64,000 nt of DNA from Merluccius polli (Eukaryota; Chordata; Actinopteri; Gadiformes; Merlucciidae), in contig JAOPHQ010005433.1 of the NCBI GenBank assembly GCA_030340625.1, forward strand, positions 124,001-188,000, read 5' to 3'. The position numbers were made by a program, and so were the translations under genes. The notes under the pieces were generated by a model that saw only the letters and a list, made by a program, of their open reading frames with translations, made no database searches and was not told the DNA's origin. Shown piece after piece: positions 1 to 10,147 of this stretch (its first letter is position 1; each line of letters starts with the position of its first letter).

Positions 1-2458
1 CTGCCGTTTCCTTAGCTGAGGGAAGCTTGGGCAGCGGGACAAAGTGAACCATCTTAGAAAACCTGTCCACAATGGTGAGTATGACCTTGTTACCTTCTGA
101 CGGGGGTAGTCCAGTAACAAAGTCTATGGAGATGTGTGACCAGGGTCGCCGGGGAATGGGCAGAGGGTGGAGCAAACCGGGAGGCCGTTGGCGGGAGGTC
201 TTATTCTGGGCACAGACAGGACATGCAGCAACAAACTCTTGGACGTCCTCCTTAAGCGTAGGCCACCAGAAACGCTGTCGAAGGAGACTGATGGAACGGC
301 CAACCCCTGGATGACAGCTAAGGTTGGATGAGTGACCCCACTGCAGGACCTGTGAACGGAGTGCAGGTAGGACAAACAGACAATTCTGTGGACAACCTTC
401 AGGGATTTCCACCCCCTCCAGCGCCCGTCTAACCTCCTCAGCAATGCCCCACGTCACAGCTCCAATGACACAGGGAGACGGCAGGATGGTGGCAGGTGTA
501 CTGGAATTGTCCTCCCGTTCAAATTGACGGGACAGGGCATCAGGCTTGGTATTTCTGGAGCCAGGACGATAGGACAACGTGAAATTAAAACGAGTGAAAA
601 ATAGTGCCCACCTGGCCTGACGAGAGTTCAGCCTCCTAGCAGTCCTTATGTATTCCAAGTTCTTGTGGTCGGTCCACACCAAAAATGGCTGTTCAGCCCC
701 CTCCAGCCAGTGCCTCCATTCCTCTAAGGCCAACTTGACAGCCAGAAGCTCCCGGTTGCCCACATCATAGTTCTGTTCAGCAGGGGATAGTTTTCTGGAA
801 AAGAAAGCACAGGGGTGAACCTTGTTATCCTTGGGGCCGCGTTGGGAGAGGACGGCCCCCACCCCCACACCAGAGGCGTCAACCTCGACAATAAACTGGA
901 GTTTAGGGTCCGGTAAGGCAAGGATGGGTGCAGAAGCGAACCGCTGCTTGAGGGACTGGAAAGCCTCATCAGCTTGGAGATTCCACGAAAACTTCATGCC
1001 TGGAGATGTGAGTGCATGGAGAGGGGCTGCAACAGAGCTATAGTTCTTAATGAAGCGTCTGTAAAAGTTCGCAAAGCCCAAAAATCTCTGCAGCTGTTTT
1101 CTGTCAGTGGGAACCGGCCAATCCGTCACTGCACTAACCTTCACAGGGTCCATCCGGATGTTACTGGGCGCCACAATGAACCCCAAAAAGGAAACAGACT
1201 GCTGGTGAAAATCGCACTTCTCCGCCTTTACGAACAGCTGATTCTCCAGCAGCCGCTGAAGAACCTGTCGGACGTGCTGCTCATGCTCCTTCTCTGACTT
1301 AGAAAAAATCTAAATGTCATCTAGGTAAACAAACACAAACTTGTTAAGCATGTCTCTCAGAATGTCATTGACTAGGGCCTGAAAAACTGCTGGGGCGTTA
1401 GTGAGCCCAAAAGGCATCACCAGGTACTCATAGTGGCCACTAGGGGTGTTAAAGGCAGTCTTCCATTCATCCCCCTCTTGTATGCGCACTAGATGATAGG
1501 CATCTCTCAAATCCAGTTTAGTGAAGATGGACGCTCCCCCTAACAGCTCAAAAGCAGAGAAAGTGAGTGGCAGAGGGTACCTGTTCTTAACCGTGATGTC
1601 ATTAAGGCCCCTGTAGTCGATACAGGGACGCAGGGACTTGTCTTTCTTCTCCACGAAAAAGAAACCCGCACCAGCGGGAGACGAGGAGGGGCGAATAAGA
1701 CCAGCAGCCAGGGAGCTCTGAATATATTTGTTCATGGCTTCCCTCTCTGGGGCAGACAGAGAGTAGAGGCGGCCCTTAGGAGGAGAAGACCCCGGGAGAA
1801 GATCAATGGTGCAATCGTAGGGACGATGGGGGGGTAAGGAGGTAGCCCGGGACTTGTTGAAGACCTCCTTTAAATCCAGGTAGACAGGAGGAACACTGGA
1901 GAGGTTGGGAAAATCTGAAGAAGAGTCAATGCTCTTGGGAGAAACACTAGGAATGGCAGACACAAGACAAGATGAGAGACAAGATTCACACCATCCCAAA
2001 ATTGACCCCGTAGACCAGTCTATATGTGGATTGTGTCTCTTAAGCCAAGGATAACCCAAAATGAGGGGCACGTCAGGTGAGTCGATGATAAAAAATGACA
2101 GTCTTTCAGAGTGGTTACCTGACATGATGAGGCTCAGAGCTGGAGTGCGGTGGGTGACAAGGCAAAGCAACCGACCATCCAGGGCTTTAGCCTCCTTATT
2201 GACAGGGAGAAGATCCGGAGTTAGCTGGAGCTGCTTAACTAACCCCCAGTCCATGAAGCTCTCATCAGCTCCAGAATCCACCAATACCCCCAGCTCCAGG
2301 GAACGCCCTGGACAGGACAGACGAGCGTGGGTTACAGCTCTAGAGGGATCTGAAGAGGAGAATGTCCGGCTCACCAATAACCCTCTCTTTATTGATGAGC
2401 CTGGTCTTTTGCTGGACAAGAGGCAAGGAAGTGACCCAGACGCCCACAGTACATGCAC
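1..2458 (-). pseudogene. Pol polyprotein of gypsy retrotransposon (protease, RT, RNase H, start of integrase), one internal stop
   Basis: From 2458 leftwards, the frame shows an aspartic protease with DSGA, then a reverse transcriptase with the LDLRDAYH motif and the catalytic YLDD box. An in-frame TAG at 1310-1312 follows that box almost directly. Beyond it the same frame stays open to the window edge and encodes the RT thumb, RNase H (first catalytic Asp in a VDASG motif) and the zinc-binding/core start of integrase. A single nonsense codon in about 2.4 kb points to a fairly young copy. The remainder of integrase is off the window. Confidence 0.85.
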
Positions 2459-3423
2459 CTCCCCTCTTTAAGGCGGCGCTGTCGTTCCTCTGGAGAGAGG
2501 CGAGTGCGCCCCAGCTGCATGGGCTCCTCCTGTCCGCTAGGAGGCACTGCGGTGTTGTTCTCCGGCAGAGCTGGACCAGAAGGCAACGACGATGGCTGCT
2601 CCCAGCGGACTGGCAGTCTCCTAGTGGCCCGAGCCTTCTCCATCCTCCTCTCAAAGAGCCGATTATCAATCTTAATGGCTAGGGCGACCAGCGAATCGAA
2701 GTCGGAGGGTAGATCGAGCGGCGCTAGGTGGTCTTTAATGTCCTCAGACAAACTGTGCAGGAACGTATCACACAGCGAATTCTCACCCCACTCGCTCTCC
2801 GCCGCCAGGGTGCGAAAACGGATTGCATGATCCGCCACTCGGCTGTTTCCCTGCCGCAGGTCCAACAGCCCTCGAGCTGCCTCCCTGCCTGGAGTGCGGT
2901 GATCAAAGACCTTGCGGAGGGCCCTAGAAAAACTGTCAGCAGAGTGGCATATTCGAGACTGCTTATCCCACTCGGCCGTAGCCCACTCCCGAGCTCTTCC
3001 CGAGAGATGGGTTATCATGAAAGCCACGCGGGAGCTCTCGGAGGGATAAGAGTGGGGTTGCAGATCAAAAGTCATTGAGCATAGAGACAGGAAGGAGCGG
3101 CAAGTTGTAGGATCACCATCATACCTCTCAATGCTGGGGAGATGGGGCTCGGGATGGAAAAATGATTGAGAAACACTGGGCGGAGCAGCAGGCTGAGCAG
3201 GTGGAGCAGGCACCGAGGGTCTCAGGAGGGTGTGCACCTGCTGCATCTGGGTGAAAAGATCCTGAAACTGGCTTGTGATGGTGGTCTGGAAAGTGGTCTG
3301 CCTAGTGTGCAATTCATGCACACCACCCACTAGAGAAGACAGCTGCTGGTCAAGTTCATGAAGCTTCTTTCCCTGAGCACCAAGTGCTAAGCGGGTGGGG
3401 TCTTCTTCTGCTGAGTCTGTCAT
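2389..3423 (-). CDS. Gag protein of gypsy retrotransposon
   Basis: A 344-residue open frame. The N-terminal ~70 residues are polar and glutamine-rich with heptad-like spacing (possible coiled coil), followed by a proline/alanine linker. Residues about 95-230 form a retrotransposon-gag capsid region, with the aromatic and leucine pattern seen in PEG10/RTL-type proteins. A CCHC zinc knuckle (CMYCGRLGHFLASC) sits near the C-terminus for RNA binding. The frame is intact. It ends inside the beginning of pol, which is in the -1 frame, so Gag-Pol is probably made by -1 frameshifting. Confidence 0.85.
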   Translation of the reverse strand: MTDSAEEDPTRLALGAQGKKLHELDQQLSSLVGGVHELHTRQTTFQTTITSQFQDLFTQMQQVHTLLRPSVPAPPAQPAAPPSVSQSFFHPEPHLPSIERYDGDPTTCRSFLSLCSMTFDLQPHSYPSESSRVAFMITHLSGRAREWATAEWDKQSRICHSADSFSRALRKVFDHRTPGREAARGLLDLRQGNSRVADHAIRFRTLAAESEWGENSLCDTFLHSLSEDIKDHLAPLDLPSDFDSLVALAIKIDNRLFERRMEKARATRRLPVRWEQPSSLPSGPALPENNTAVPPSGQEEPMQLGRTRLSPEERQRRLKEGRCMYCGRLGHFLASCPAKDQAHQ

Positions 3424-3436
3424 GGCCAGATTGTAC
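3424..3436 (-). promoter_or_regulatory. Primer-binding site, probably self-primed
   Basis: The 13 bp between LTR and gag show no TGG immediately next to the LTR, as a tRNA primer would need. Ten bases here (3425-3434, GCCAGATTGT on plus) are exactly complementary to 3692-3701 (ACAATCTGGC on plus), which is the predicted 5' end of the element transcript. This is the arrangement known from Tf1, where the mRNA 5' end primes minus-strand synthesis. Confidence 0.6.
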
Positions 3437-3898
3437 TGTAACGCTTCTGAACCAGAGACTGAGACTCAAATGCAGAAAAAGGACACTCGGAATCACAAAG
3501 GCAGGTAAACAATAAAGACTTTACTTCAATCCAGGGTCATACACAGGTAGGCAGTCAGCGGAGGCAACAAGTCCATTCAGGGGGAAATCCAATATCCAAT
3601 ATCCAAAATCCAAAAAGAGTTGGTAACCAGGTAAGCAAACACGGAGACAAAACCAATCGCTGGAAAGCATGAACACACTAGGGTGACAAGGACAATCTGG
3701 CAGAGGGTGAGTGGGAACACAGGGTATATATCAGGAGAGGGAACACAGGTGAATGTGGTTGCACTGATGAGGTGGGAGCGGTCGGCAGGTGAGTGGAAAA
3801 AAACAACCCGGAAGTAAAGCTAGACAAAAATGCATGAGACCAATGACTACCAAACTAAAACAGGAAGTGGATGCAGACAATACAAATGGAATATTACA
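3437..3898 (-). repeat. 5' LTR of the gypsy element
   Basis: The segment is bounded by TGTAA at 3437 and TTACA at 3894-3898, the inverted termini expected of an LTR. On the minus strand it contains a TATA-like run at 3725-3731 and, about 30 nt downstream, a likely transcription start near 3701. It ends 13 bp before the gag start codon. The partner LTR is outside the window, so the outer boundary rests on the terminal repeats only. Confidence 0.75.
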
Positions 3899-5576
3899 CC
3901 CTTGCAGCTCCAAGAGTGCAGTAGGGGCGTGACCATGCGTCTGTGTAACTTGTAGCTCCTCCTAAAATCCACACATGTGCAGTTCACTTGTTAAAGTGAC
4001 TTCAGAGAGAGAGGAGCCGAGTTTGTCTTCTGAATCAGAGGGGGAAACCAAGTGGCCCCCCGGGTAGAGAATTATTTGCATCGCCCCTGCGAGTCTTTCC
4101 CTAGACTTCCGCCAGCAGTTTCTTAATCTAAACAGTTTCACAACTTCAAGAAATAATAAGACTTCTTTCTACAATATTTACATAAGGAGTCGTCACTCCC
4201 ACAATTAGACCACTTGTCATTAATAATATTTAGAGCTCAATTTACAAATAAGTAACTTCATTCACGCATCTTTAGCACACTCACGCAATGTCAATATCTA
4301 TAACCGCTGTTTATTCTACTTTTTTCTTTACAGTCCCTCACATATCCGTCGCTAGGCACTTGCAAAGAACAAACAGACTAAAATTAACTTTAGGCCTAAT
4401 GATCCACATTAATTTTCTTACGCGCCAAATAATAGACTGGCCAACGCCTTTTTTCTTTGTCCCTTTTAACAGGGACTGGTCATCGCCTTTTTTCTTTGTT
4501 CTTTCTCCACAGCCGAACCACATTTACTTCACAGTAACACAGAACAGACGCACAAACAGACACAGAACATTGAACATTGAACACAACACTTCTTAATTTT
4601 CCCTATCCAACTTTTGGTTTTTTATTCAGTTTTTGTTTTGTCTTTGTTATTTTCAGGCTTCACTTACCCGGCCGGGCTTTTCACTTTATCATCTCTTTAT
4701 CTCTCATTGACAGTTTACCATTTTGCGTTTCTGCATGAAAGTTCTCCAACGACTTACTTTAATTTAGCGCTGTCACAGTCACCATCACGTTACTTTGGAA
4801 GCATGCGTCTTCCATTCATCACAAATGCACCGCAGCGCACACATTCACTGACACTTTCAATACTCTGATAGTGCCGCTTCACTCATTGCATTTTTTCACA
4901 TTTGCCTTGGGTCAGGCCGTAAACTGCACTCATCGAATGTACCCAAGGCTTTTGTCTCACTCAAAACATGTGCCTCCTTTCACTCTGCATATTCAAATGC
5001 AATCCACACACACAAATTTGGTCTGTCATTGGTTTTTGTTCTCGAAACTGGTGCACATGCCATTACGAACCAATGACGTCTTGCTTTCTGGATGAGCGCT
5101 ATTCTTCATTCATTCTTCCCCGACTCACTCTCTTTTTTGCTGTCAATGGGTTTTTTCTCAAAACTTCTCCACACGCTAAACTGTCTCCCATTGACGTCCT
5201 CAATCCCTTAAGCTATTGTTTCTCTCTTTTTATTTGTATTTTGTATTCCAAAACATATTTGTTACTCTAGTTTAATTTGTTACTTCTAGTTTAATTTGTT
5301 ACTCTAATTTAATTTTGTTTCTCTAAATATATTTTAGTAAATTTATAACGGAACTCTCTCATCCATCATCCACCAGCCTATTCTTCTCCGCAGAGTCTTT
5401 TTGGTTGCGGACCCACCGCATGACAGAAAACACCTGAACACAGTATAAAACCAGAAGTTAGGTGAACGTGAACTCACCTATTTTTGTGCGCACTTCTTCT
5501 GGGTCTAAACTGCGTCGAGTTGGTCTCTGGTCAACGATTTTGCGCATTCAGCCAATCCTGTTCGTGACGCCAATAA
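3899..5576. other. No gene seen; pyrimidine-rich sequence, possibly internal leader of the next LTR element
   Basis: No convincing coding region. The plus strand is rich in T and C from about 4280 to 5400, with many short runs of CTTTTTT. Two near-copies of a segment reading CGCCTTTTTTCTTTGT lie at 4445-4500. Three copies of an ~18-bp unit (GTTACTCTAGTTTAATTT and variants) lie at about 5263-5318. The stretch borders the LTR at 5577 on its interior side and may be the untranslated leader of that element, but no gag is left. Confidence 0.45.
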
Positions 5577-6109
5577 TGTAGTATATTCTTCTTGGCTGCC
5601 AGACTACTGGTTTGTGGATGATGAAATGATGGAGGTCCGCTCCCAAAAGTGTCTGAGTAAATAACTTTTTATTTAACAGAGAACACAAGCGGGATGACAT
5701 TCTATGCATCTGAATGGTGGCCGAATCTTCTCCGAATCTGAGTCCGAATCCCCCAATGGGGTCCGAAACTCTGCATCCTCTCTAATGCACACACTTCTTA
5801 TAGGCCTCTCTAAGCCATACCATGCGTGACAGTCCAGCAAGCTTAACCAGAACACCTAGACTGTTTAACTTTACAACACAACAACTTCCTATCGTAAACC
5901 ACATACGGAAACACTTTCTGAGATCTTCAGGTCATCTTGTTGTTTCAGCAGCCTGGGGTCATCAGGATTACCCCTAATAGCTTACTAGGAGAGACAGGAA
6001 TGTTCTCCCATGACACATCAGTATTCTACATATAAAGAATGAGTGTAATACAATGAATAAAAGAAAGAAGTAGAATAACCTGTAAATGTATATCAGAAAA
6101 TACACTACA
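5577..6109 (-). repeat. Second LTR, minus orientation, with adjacent PBS-like sequence
   Basis: The termini TGTAGT (5577) and ACTACA (ending 6109) are inverted repeats of LTR type. On the minus strand a poly(A) signal AATAAA lies at about 5670-5675. Directly next to the left terminus, the minus strand reads TTATTGGCGTCACGAACAGG, which has the TGG start and GAACAGG core typical of a retroviral primer-binding site. I could not assign the tRNA. No matching target duplication is visible around 5577-6109, which fits an LTR still joined to internal sequence (3899-5576) rather than a solo LTR. Confidence 0.55.
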
Positions 6110-6155
6110 CTAGCCCAACTGGAAGTGATTCAAATGGGTAGTTCAGAGGTCATCA

Positions 6156-8398
6156 GGGCCCAGTATTTCAAAACTTGTAATCCGGATCAGGATAATCCGG
6201 ATAATGAAATCCTCCTTTTCTCAGACCTGGATCAAGGTGATCCTGCTGACTTTATCCGAGTATTTCAAAACACCGGCAGGGTGGATCACCGTGATCCCGA
6301 TCTGGGCGGAGACGGATTTCCAAATCTCGTGACGTCGCCTCCGGATCGAAACATGGCGGACTACCTCACGAAAGGAGCAGCTGGAAACGCGACATCCACG
6401 TCAAAAATGTAAGTTTACCGTCGTCTAATGTGTAGCGGTTTGAAGACCATACGAATTCCAACCAACATATCATGCAAGCCAACTTCTTCAATCGTCCCCT
6501 AATTAAAACCAGGCCGCAGTGATCCCTAATTGAGCCGCGGCCGCGCTAACGGGAGCTAACTTGGCTCCATTGACTTGTGTGTTAAGCAGCCAGCGGGATA
6601 GCGAGGAAGCTGCTTTGTTGATGAATTTTCGGTCTATGGTTTAACTTAAAAGGGAATTAATTGGACGTACATCATACCGTAATTTTTAAACTAACGCCAA
6701 CCTGTTCAGAGTTTATTAGCGTTACGTCATTGGCAACACAGCAGACTTAGGAAAATAGGCGACATGTGTAGACTGCTGCAGGACTTTGGAAACGTTACAC
6801 GGTACGAGTATTAACTATACGGTTCATTCAGAAGTGTCAGGATGCTATAGTAATGCTGGGGATGATATCATGCGTTTGTGTACATAAACAAAGATATACT
6901 CATACACCTTCTCTTTCTTCTACTTTCAGAGTCCACTCAGCCATGGACCACTCGGCTGGAAATCCTTGGAAACGCTTTAATTGTATTGATAGGTTCAAGG
7001 TTTTCAAGTTATTGGATTCTGAATAAAGTGCTTGAAACTGTAATTGCATTACTTTCATGGTATATAGCTTGGTCAGTGACACAACTAAACAGTTTTTCAT
7101 CCTAATTTGTCTCCCTTATATAGAAGGCTCTCACTAAACATAATTATGGTCATTTATAGCAAAATAGCGTCTGTTTTGATTAAGTAAAATAATCAGTTTG
7201 TACACAAACACTGAATTACATTGCTGCAGGTTTTAAAATCACATTCTAGCCATTTCCAAACATTTTAAAAGTGCATTTTTAAGCTTCTGACTGAAGTCAA
7301 ATGTGTCTTCATTTAATCAGAAGCATGAAAATATACCTTGAAAATGCTTGGAAAGTGCTTCAATGTGCAGCATGATATAAACTGTGACACTGAAAAAATG
7401 CAAGTGCATACATGTCATAGTTTATCCAGTGTTGGGGAGCCAGCTGACGAGCCACTCAACCTCTCGTCTTAATGTGTGTTCCTCACACCTGTGGAGGCTC
7501 AGAGGGTGAACCTTCAACCAGCACCAGCATTGCTCCACCCGATCCACCACAAGAGGTTCGTGGGCCAGAGTGTCGGAGACGGAGGAGGCATGCCGGTGAT
7601 GAGGACGCTTATCAAAAGCTCCTCAAAATGGAGACCCGAGAGGGCAGTCAAACAAATTGAACAGGCCAATGAACTAATAAAGCTGACGCAAAGAAACAAA
7701 ACTGAAAATAAAGCTGTTAGAAAAGCAGCTCACTTCTGACCTCTGAGTGGGTTAGGTCCTGTTTTAGTTAGTGGACACATTATTTGAAATGTCGGTTTTG
7801 TTGGAATTAAAGTTTGTTTGGACCCCGCATTCCTGTTGTCTTTCTCTGATGTTTTGGTACATGCAAGTTACAATGTTTGAAACTAGAATTTGAGAAATAG
7901 GTCTGTAATTAATTGTTACTCTTATTTACAGCAGTTTCAGAAAGTGAGGTAAAATATTTTACTATACTTTACATTTCTTACAATTAGGCTGCTTTATTTT
8001 TAAATATACATTTTTTGAATATTTATTTGTTAAAAGTAAAACACTAACACTTTAGATTAAGTGTAATGAACATCTTGAGTAACAATATCTATAAGAAGTG
8101 GAGCTGAGACTTAATCTAAATGATTTAATCCAAGTGAAATCCACCTCTGAGGTGGGATCCAAATGATCCTGACATTTTGGTATCAAGTTGATCCAGAGAT
8201 CTGCCTTAACTTTTGAAATACCCAAATCCAGCCTTTAATCTGGATTCAGGGGAGGATTGGATTACCAAAGCAGAATCCTGATCTTCAGGATCAGGATTAT
8301 CTGGATCTGTGTTGAAATACCCAGTTTTCAGATCAGATCTAGATTTAATCCAATCCGACCAGGATAATCCTGTCAATCCCTTTTGAAATACTGGGCCC
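6156..8398. mobile_element. TIR element (18-bp terminal inverted repeats), PIF/Harbinger-like or similar, non-autonomous
   Basis: The left end reads GGGCCCAGTATTTCAAAA at 6156 and the right end reads its exact reverse complement up to 8398. Beyond the TIRs both ends are rich in GGAT/ATCC blocks in inverted order. A 3-bp CAG can be read as target duplication if the element starts at GGCCC, but this is weak. No transposase is present; short coding remains lie at 6352-6411 (a start codon followed by a good donor) and 7471-7738. Confidence 0.55.
7471..7738 (+). pseudogene. Remnant of a Myb/SANT-like accessory protein of a Harbinger-type element (tentative)
   Basis: Two overlapping frames together look like the C-terminal part of one protein. 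One gives a Ser/Thr/Pro stretch, an Arg cluster and a KLLKME motif, then stops at 7658-7660. The other, from 7476, continues with a helical Lys/Glu-rich tail and ends at 7737-7739. The change of frame near 7620-7650 indicates a small indel. The layout resembles the helical tails of Harbinger accessory DNA-binding proteins. This is a guess from style, not a firm match. Confidence 0.3.
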
Positions 8399-9300
8399 AG
8401 AAGACGAATGACTTGGGAATAAGATGGAGACATGGGGTCTCCTTTATATGAATCAGGGCATTAAACTCTACTAATATAAACATTTCGAGGATCTAGCCCA
8501 ACAGGAACTGACCGAATAATCTGCCTACACTGCCAAGTGCACAAAAAAATGAAGCACACACAATGGACAACCCACGAAAATTAATCTATTGAATCGTGCT
8601 CCGGGACACGATTCAATTTTTGTGACAATGTATGTCTCACTATAAATGTTATCAAAACACATTTTAATGCTGAAACTACCTTAAAATATTGCATTTTCCA
8701 CTGAGAATAAAAGGTATATCAGCCATTTTGTTTTGCTTTGTCAGACCGAAGCTTGACGGTCACATGACGTGGATGCAGGCCAATAGAAATTAATCAACGT
8801 AGCTATTGACAGGTTTTGACGTGAGACTGGGTTGTTTAGACACATTTAAGCAATCTATGAAATGGTAATATTTTTGTTCTTAACAACTCAACCAGGTAAA
8901 ATTAAAATAATGTTACCTGGATACAGTCATTATTTAAAAAATAGTACTTGATGAAATTCAGTGAACACAAATCTCAGAGCCCAATGTACAATTCACAAAT
9001 GACCCGTATCTACTGTACATTTTTTCATGTGTTTTCTAGAATACGTTAGTCTAATATTATCTCAAGAAGGTAAAATATCTAAATCTACCCCAGAAACATA
9101 CGTATTTACTCATACAGAACACTTTGTAACAGTGATGAACTCCATGAATTTACTGCTGGTTTGTGAAATGAAAGAGAAACTACTTTGTGCACCATGTCCC
9201 AGGCAAATATTTATGAATGGCTAGAGACAGGGAAGTCATTGTTGATCCCTCCACCAATACGGAACCCCCTCCTCTTCCTGATGTTTGGAAGGACCCTAAC
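8399..9300. other. Intergenic, no gene seen
   Basis: AT-rich single-copy-looking sequence upstream of the lectin gene. I see no open frame with coding character and no clear repeat boundaries. Confidence 0.5.
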
Positions 9301-9310
9301 AAAATTTGAG

Positions 9311-9358
9311 CCAATAGAAATTGAACACCCAAAGACGCACAGAGGGTCTGTATATAAG
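9311..9358 (+). promoter_or_regulatory. CCAAT-TATA core promoter of the lectin gene
   Basis: A CCAAT box lies at 9311-9315 and a strong TATATAAG at 9351-9358, 40 bp apart. Initiation about 30 bp past the TATA box would fall near 9380 and leave a 5' UTR of roughly 60 nt before the start codon at 9443. Confidence 0.7.
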
Positions 9359-9442
9359 ATATCTTCCACAGTATAACTGGTTCCCGTTTACAGTATTGCG
9401 TGTTGTGCAGTTCTGCAATAGTGCAATCCACTGGCCTTAGAC

Positions 9443-10026
9443 ATGGTGCGCCTGGTCCTCCTTATCTTTCTGGTACTTTGTATTTCCTTGCTCCAACAAA
9501 CATCTTGCCGCCCATCTCATACCAGAAAGGCTGTGCCAGGTCGACAGACAGGTAACTCATCAATCATTTGTTTATAATCAGCTGGCATTGAATGCAATGC
9601 GTAAAGGCATGTGTTTTGTACTTCTCAGTTTGTCTGCAAGGGATCAAAGCCCACAGAAAGTGTTATCTCATGATCGAGGAACCCAGGCACTACCACAAAG
9701 CAAATGAAGACTGCATCGCACAGGGGGGCACCCTGGCGACGCCTCGAAACGCAAATGAGAACAATGAGCTGACAGACTATGCAAAGAGGAGTGCTGTGGG
9801 TTCCAGGGACTTTTGGATTGGAGTAGCTGACATTGTGAAAGAGGGCCAGTATGTTGATGTCAACAGTATGCCCATCAGCTACTGTAACTGGGATCGCTCC
9901 AAGAAGCAGCCCACGGGAACCAAGCGTGAGAGCTGTGTTGTACTGTCAGTGGCTGCACACGGAAAGTGGTATGATGAGGTCTGTCGCAGCCAAAAAAAAT
10001 ATATCTGCGAATATCTTATTCCATAA
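9443..10026 (+). CDS. Secreted C-type lectin, CLEC3/tetranectin-like, two exons (9443-9551, 9629-10026)
   Basis: The joined frame is 168 residues. Exon 1 encodes a signal peptide (hydrophobic core residues 3-17, probable cleavage after C22) and a short basic segment. Exon 2 encodes a full C-type lectin-like domain. Cysteines pair by position as C38-C48 (long-form extra disulfide), C65-C163 and C139-C155, with C122 left unpaired. WIGV (99-102) and KWYDEVC (149-155) are family landmarks. Closest in style are CLEC3A and tetranectin (CLEC3B), extracellular-matrix or plasma lectins. The usual carbohydrate/Ca motif (QPN/EPN) reads QPT here, so sugar binding is doubtful. The intron is 77 bp with GT-AG ends and phase 1. 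The coiled-coil trimerisation exon of CLEC3 proteins is absent. Which CLEC3 paralogue this is cannot be settled by eye. Confidence 0.85.
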
Positions 10027-10147
10027 AGGGGTATAGCTCTGAAAGGGTCCATGTGTTGGCCATTATGAAATACACGTGAAAAACCCTTTTGTTTAAATCA
10101 TCCATTGCAGCTTTTCCCAAATTTTCCAAGTGGAGTACTTTAACATA

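Larger units (their letters stand above)
1..3898 (-). mobile_element. Ty3/gypsy LTR retrotransposon, sushi/Tf1-like, truncated by left window edge
   Basis: Reading leftwards on the minus strand, the order is 5' LTR (3437-3898), a 13-bp primer-binding segment, gag (3423-2389) and pol (2458 to the edge). Pol keeps protease, reverse transcriptase, RNase H and the start of integrase. The domain order, a single CCHC knuckle in gag and a DSGA protease motif are typical of Metaviridae; the very short LTR-to-gag distance fits the sushi/Tf1 group. The 3' LTR must lie beyond the left edge. The element lies outside the two host genes. Clade assignment is from memory of family features, not from a search. 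Confidence 0.88.

Noticed and set aside
4288..5270. Short plus-strand frames in the T/C-rich stretch
   Set aside because: Biased composition gives hydrophobic Ser/Leu/Phe translations without domain features. More likely a retroelement leader.
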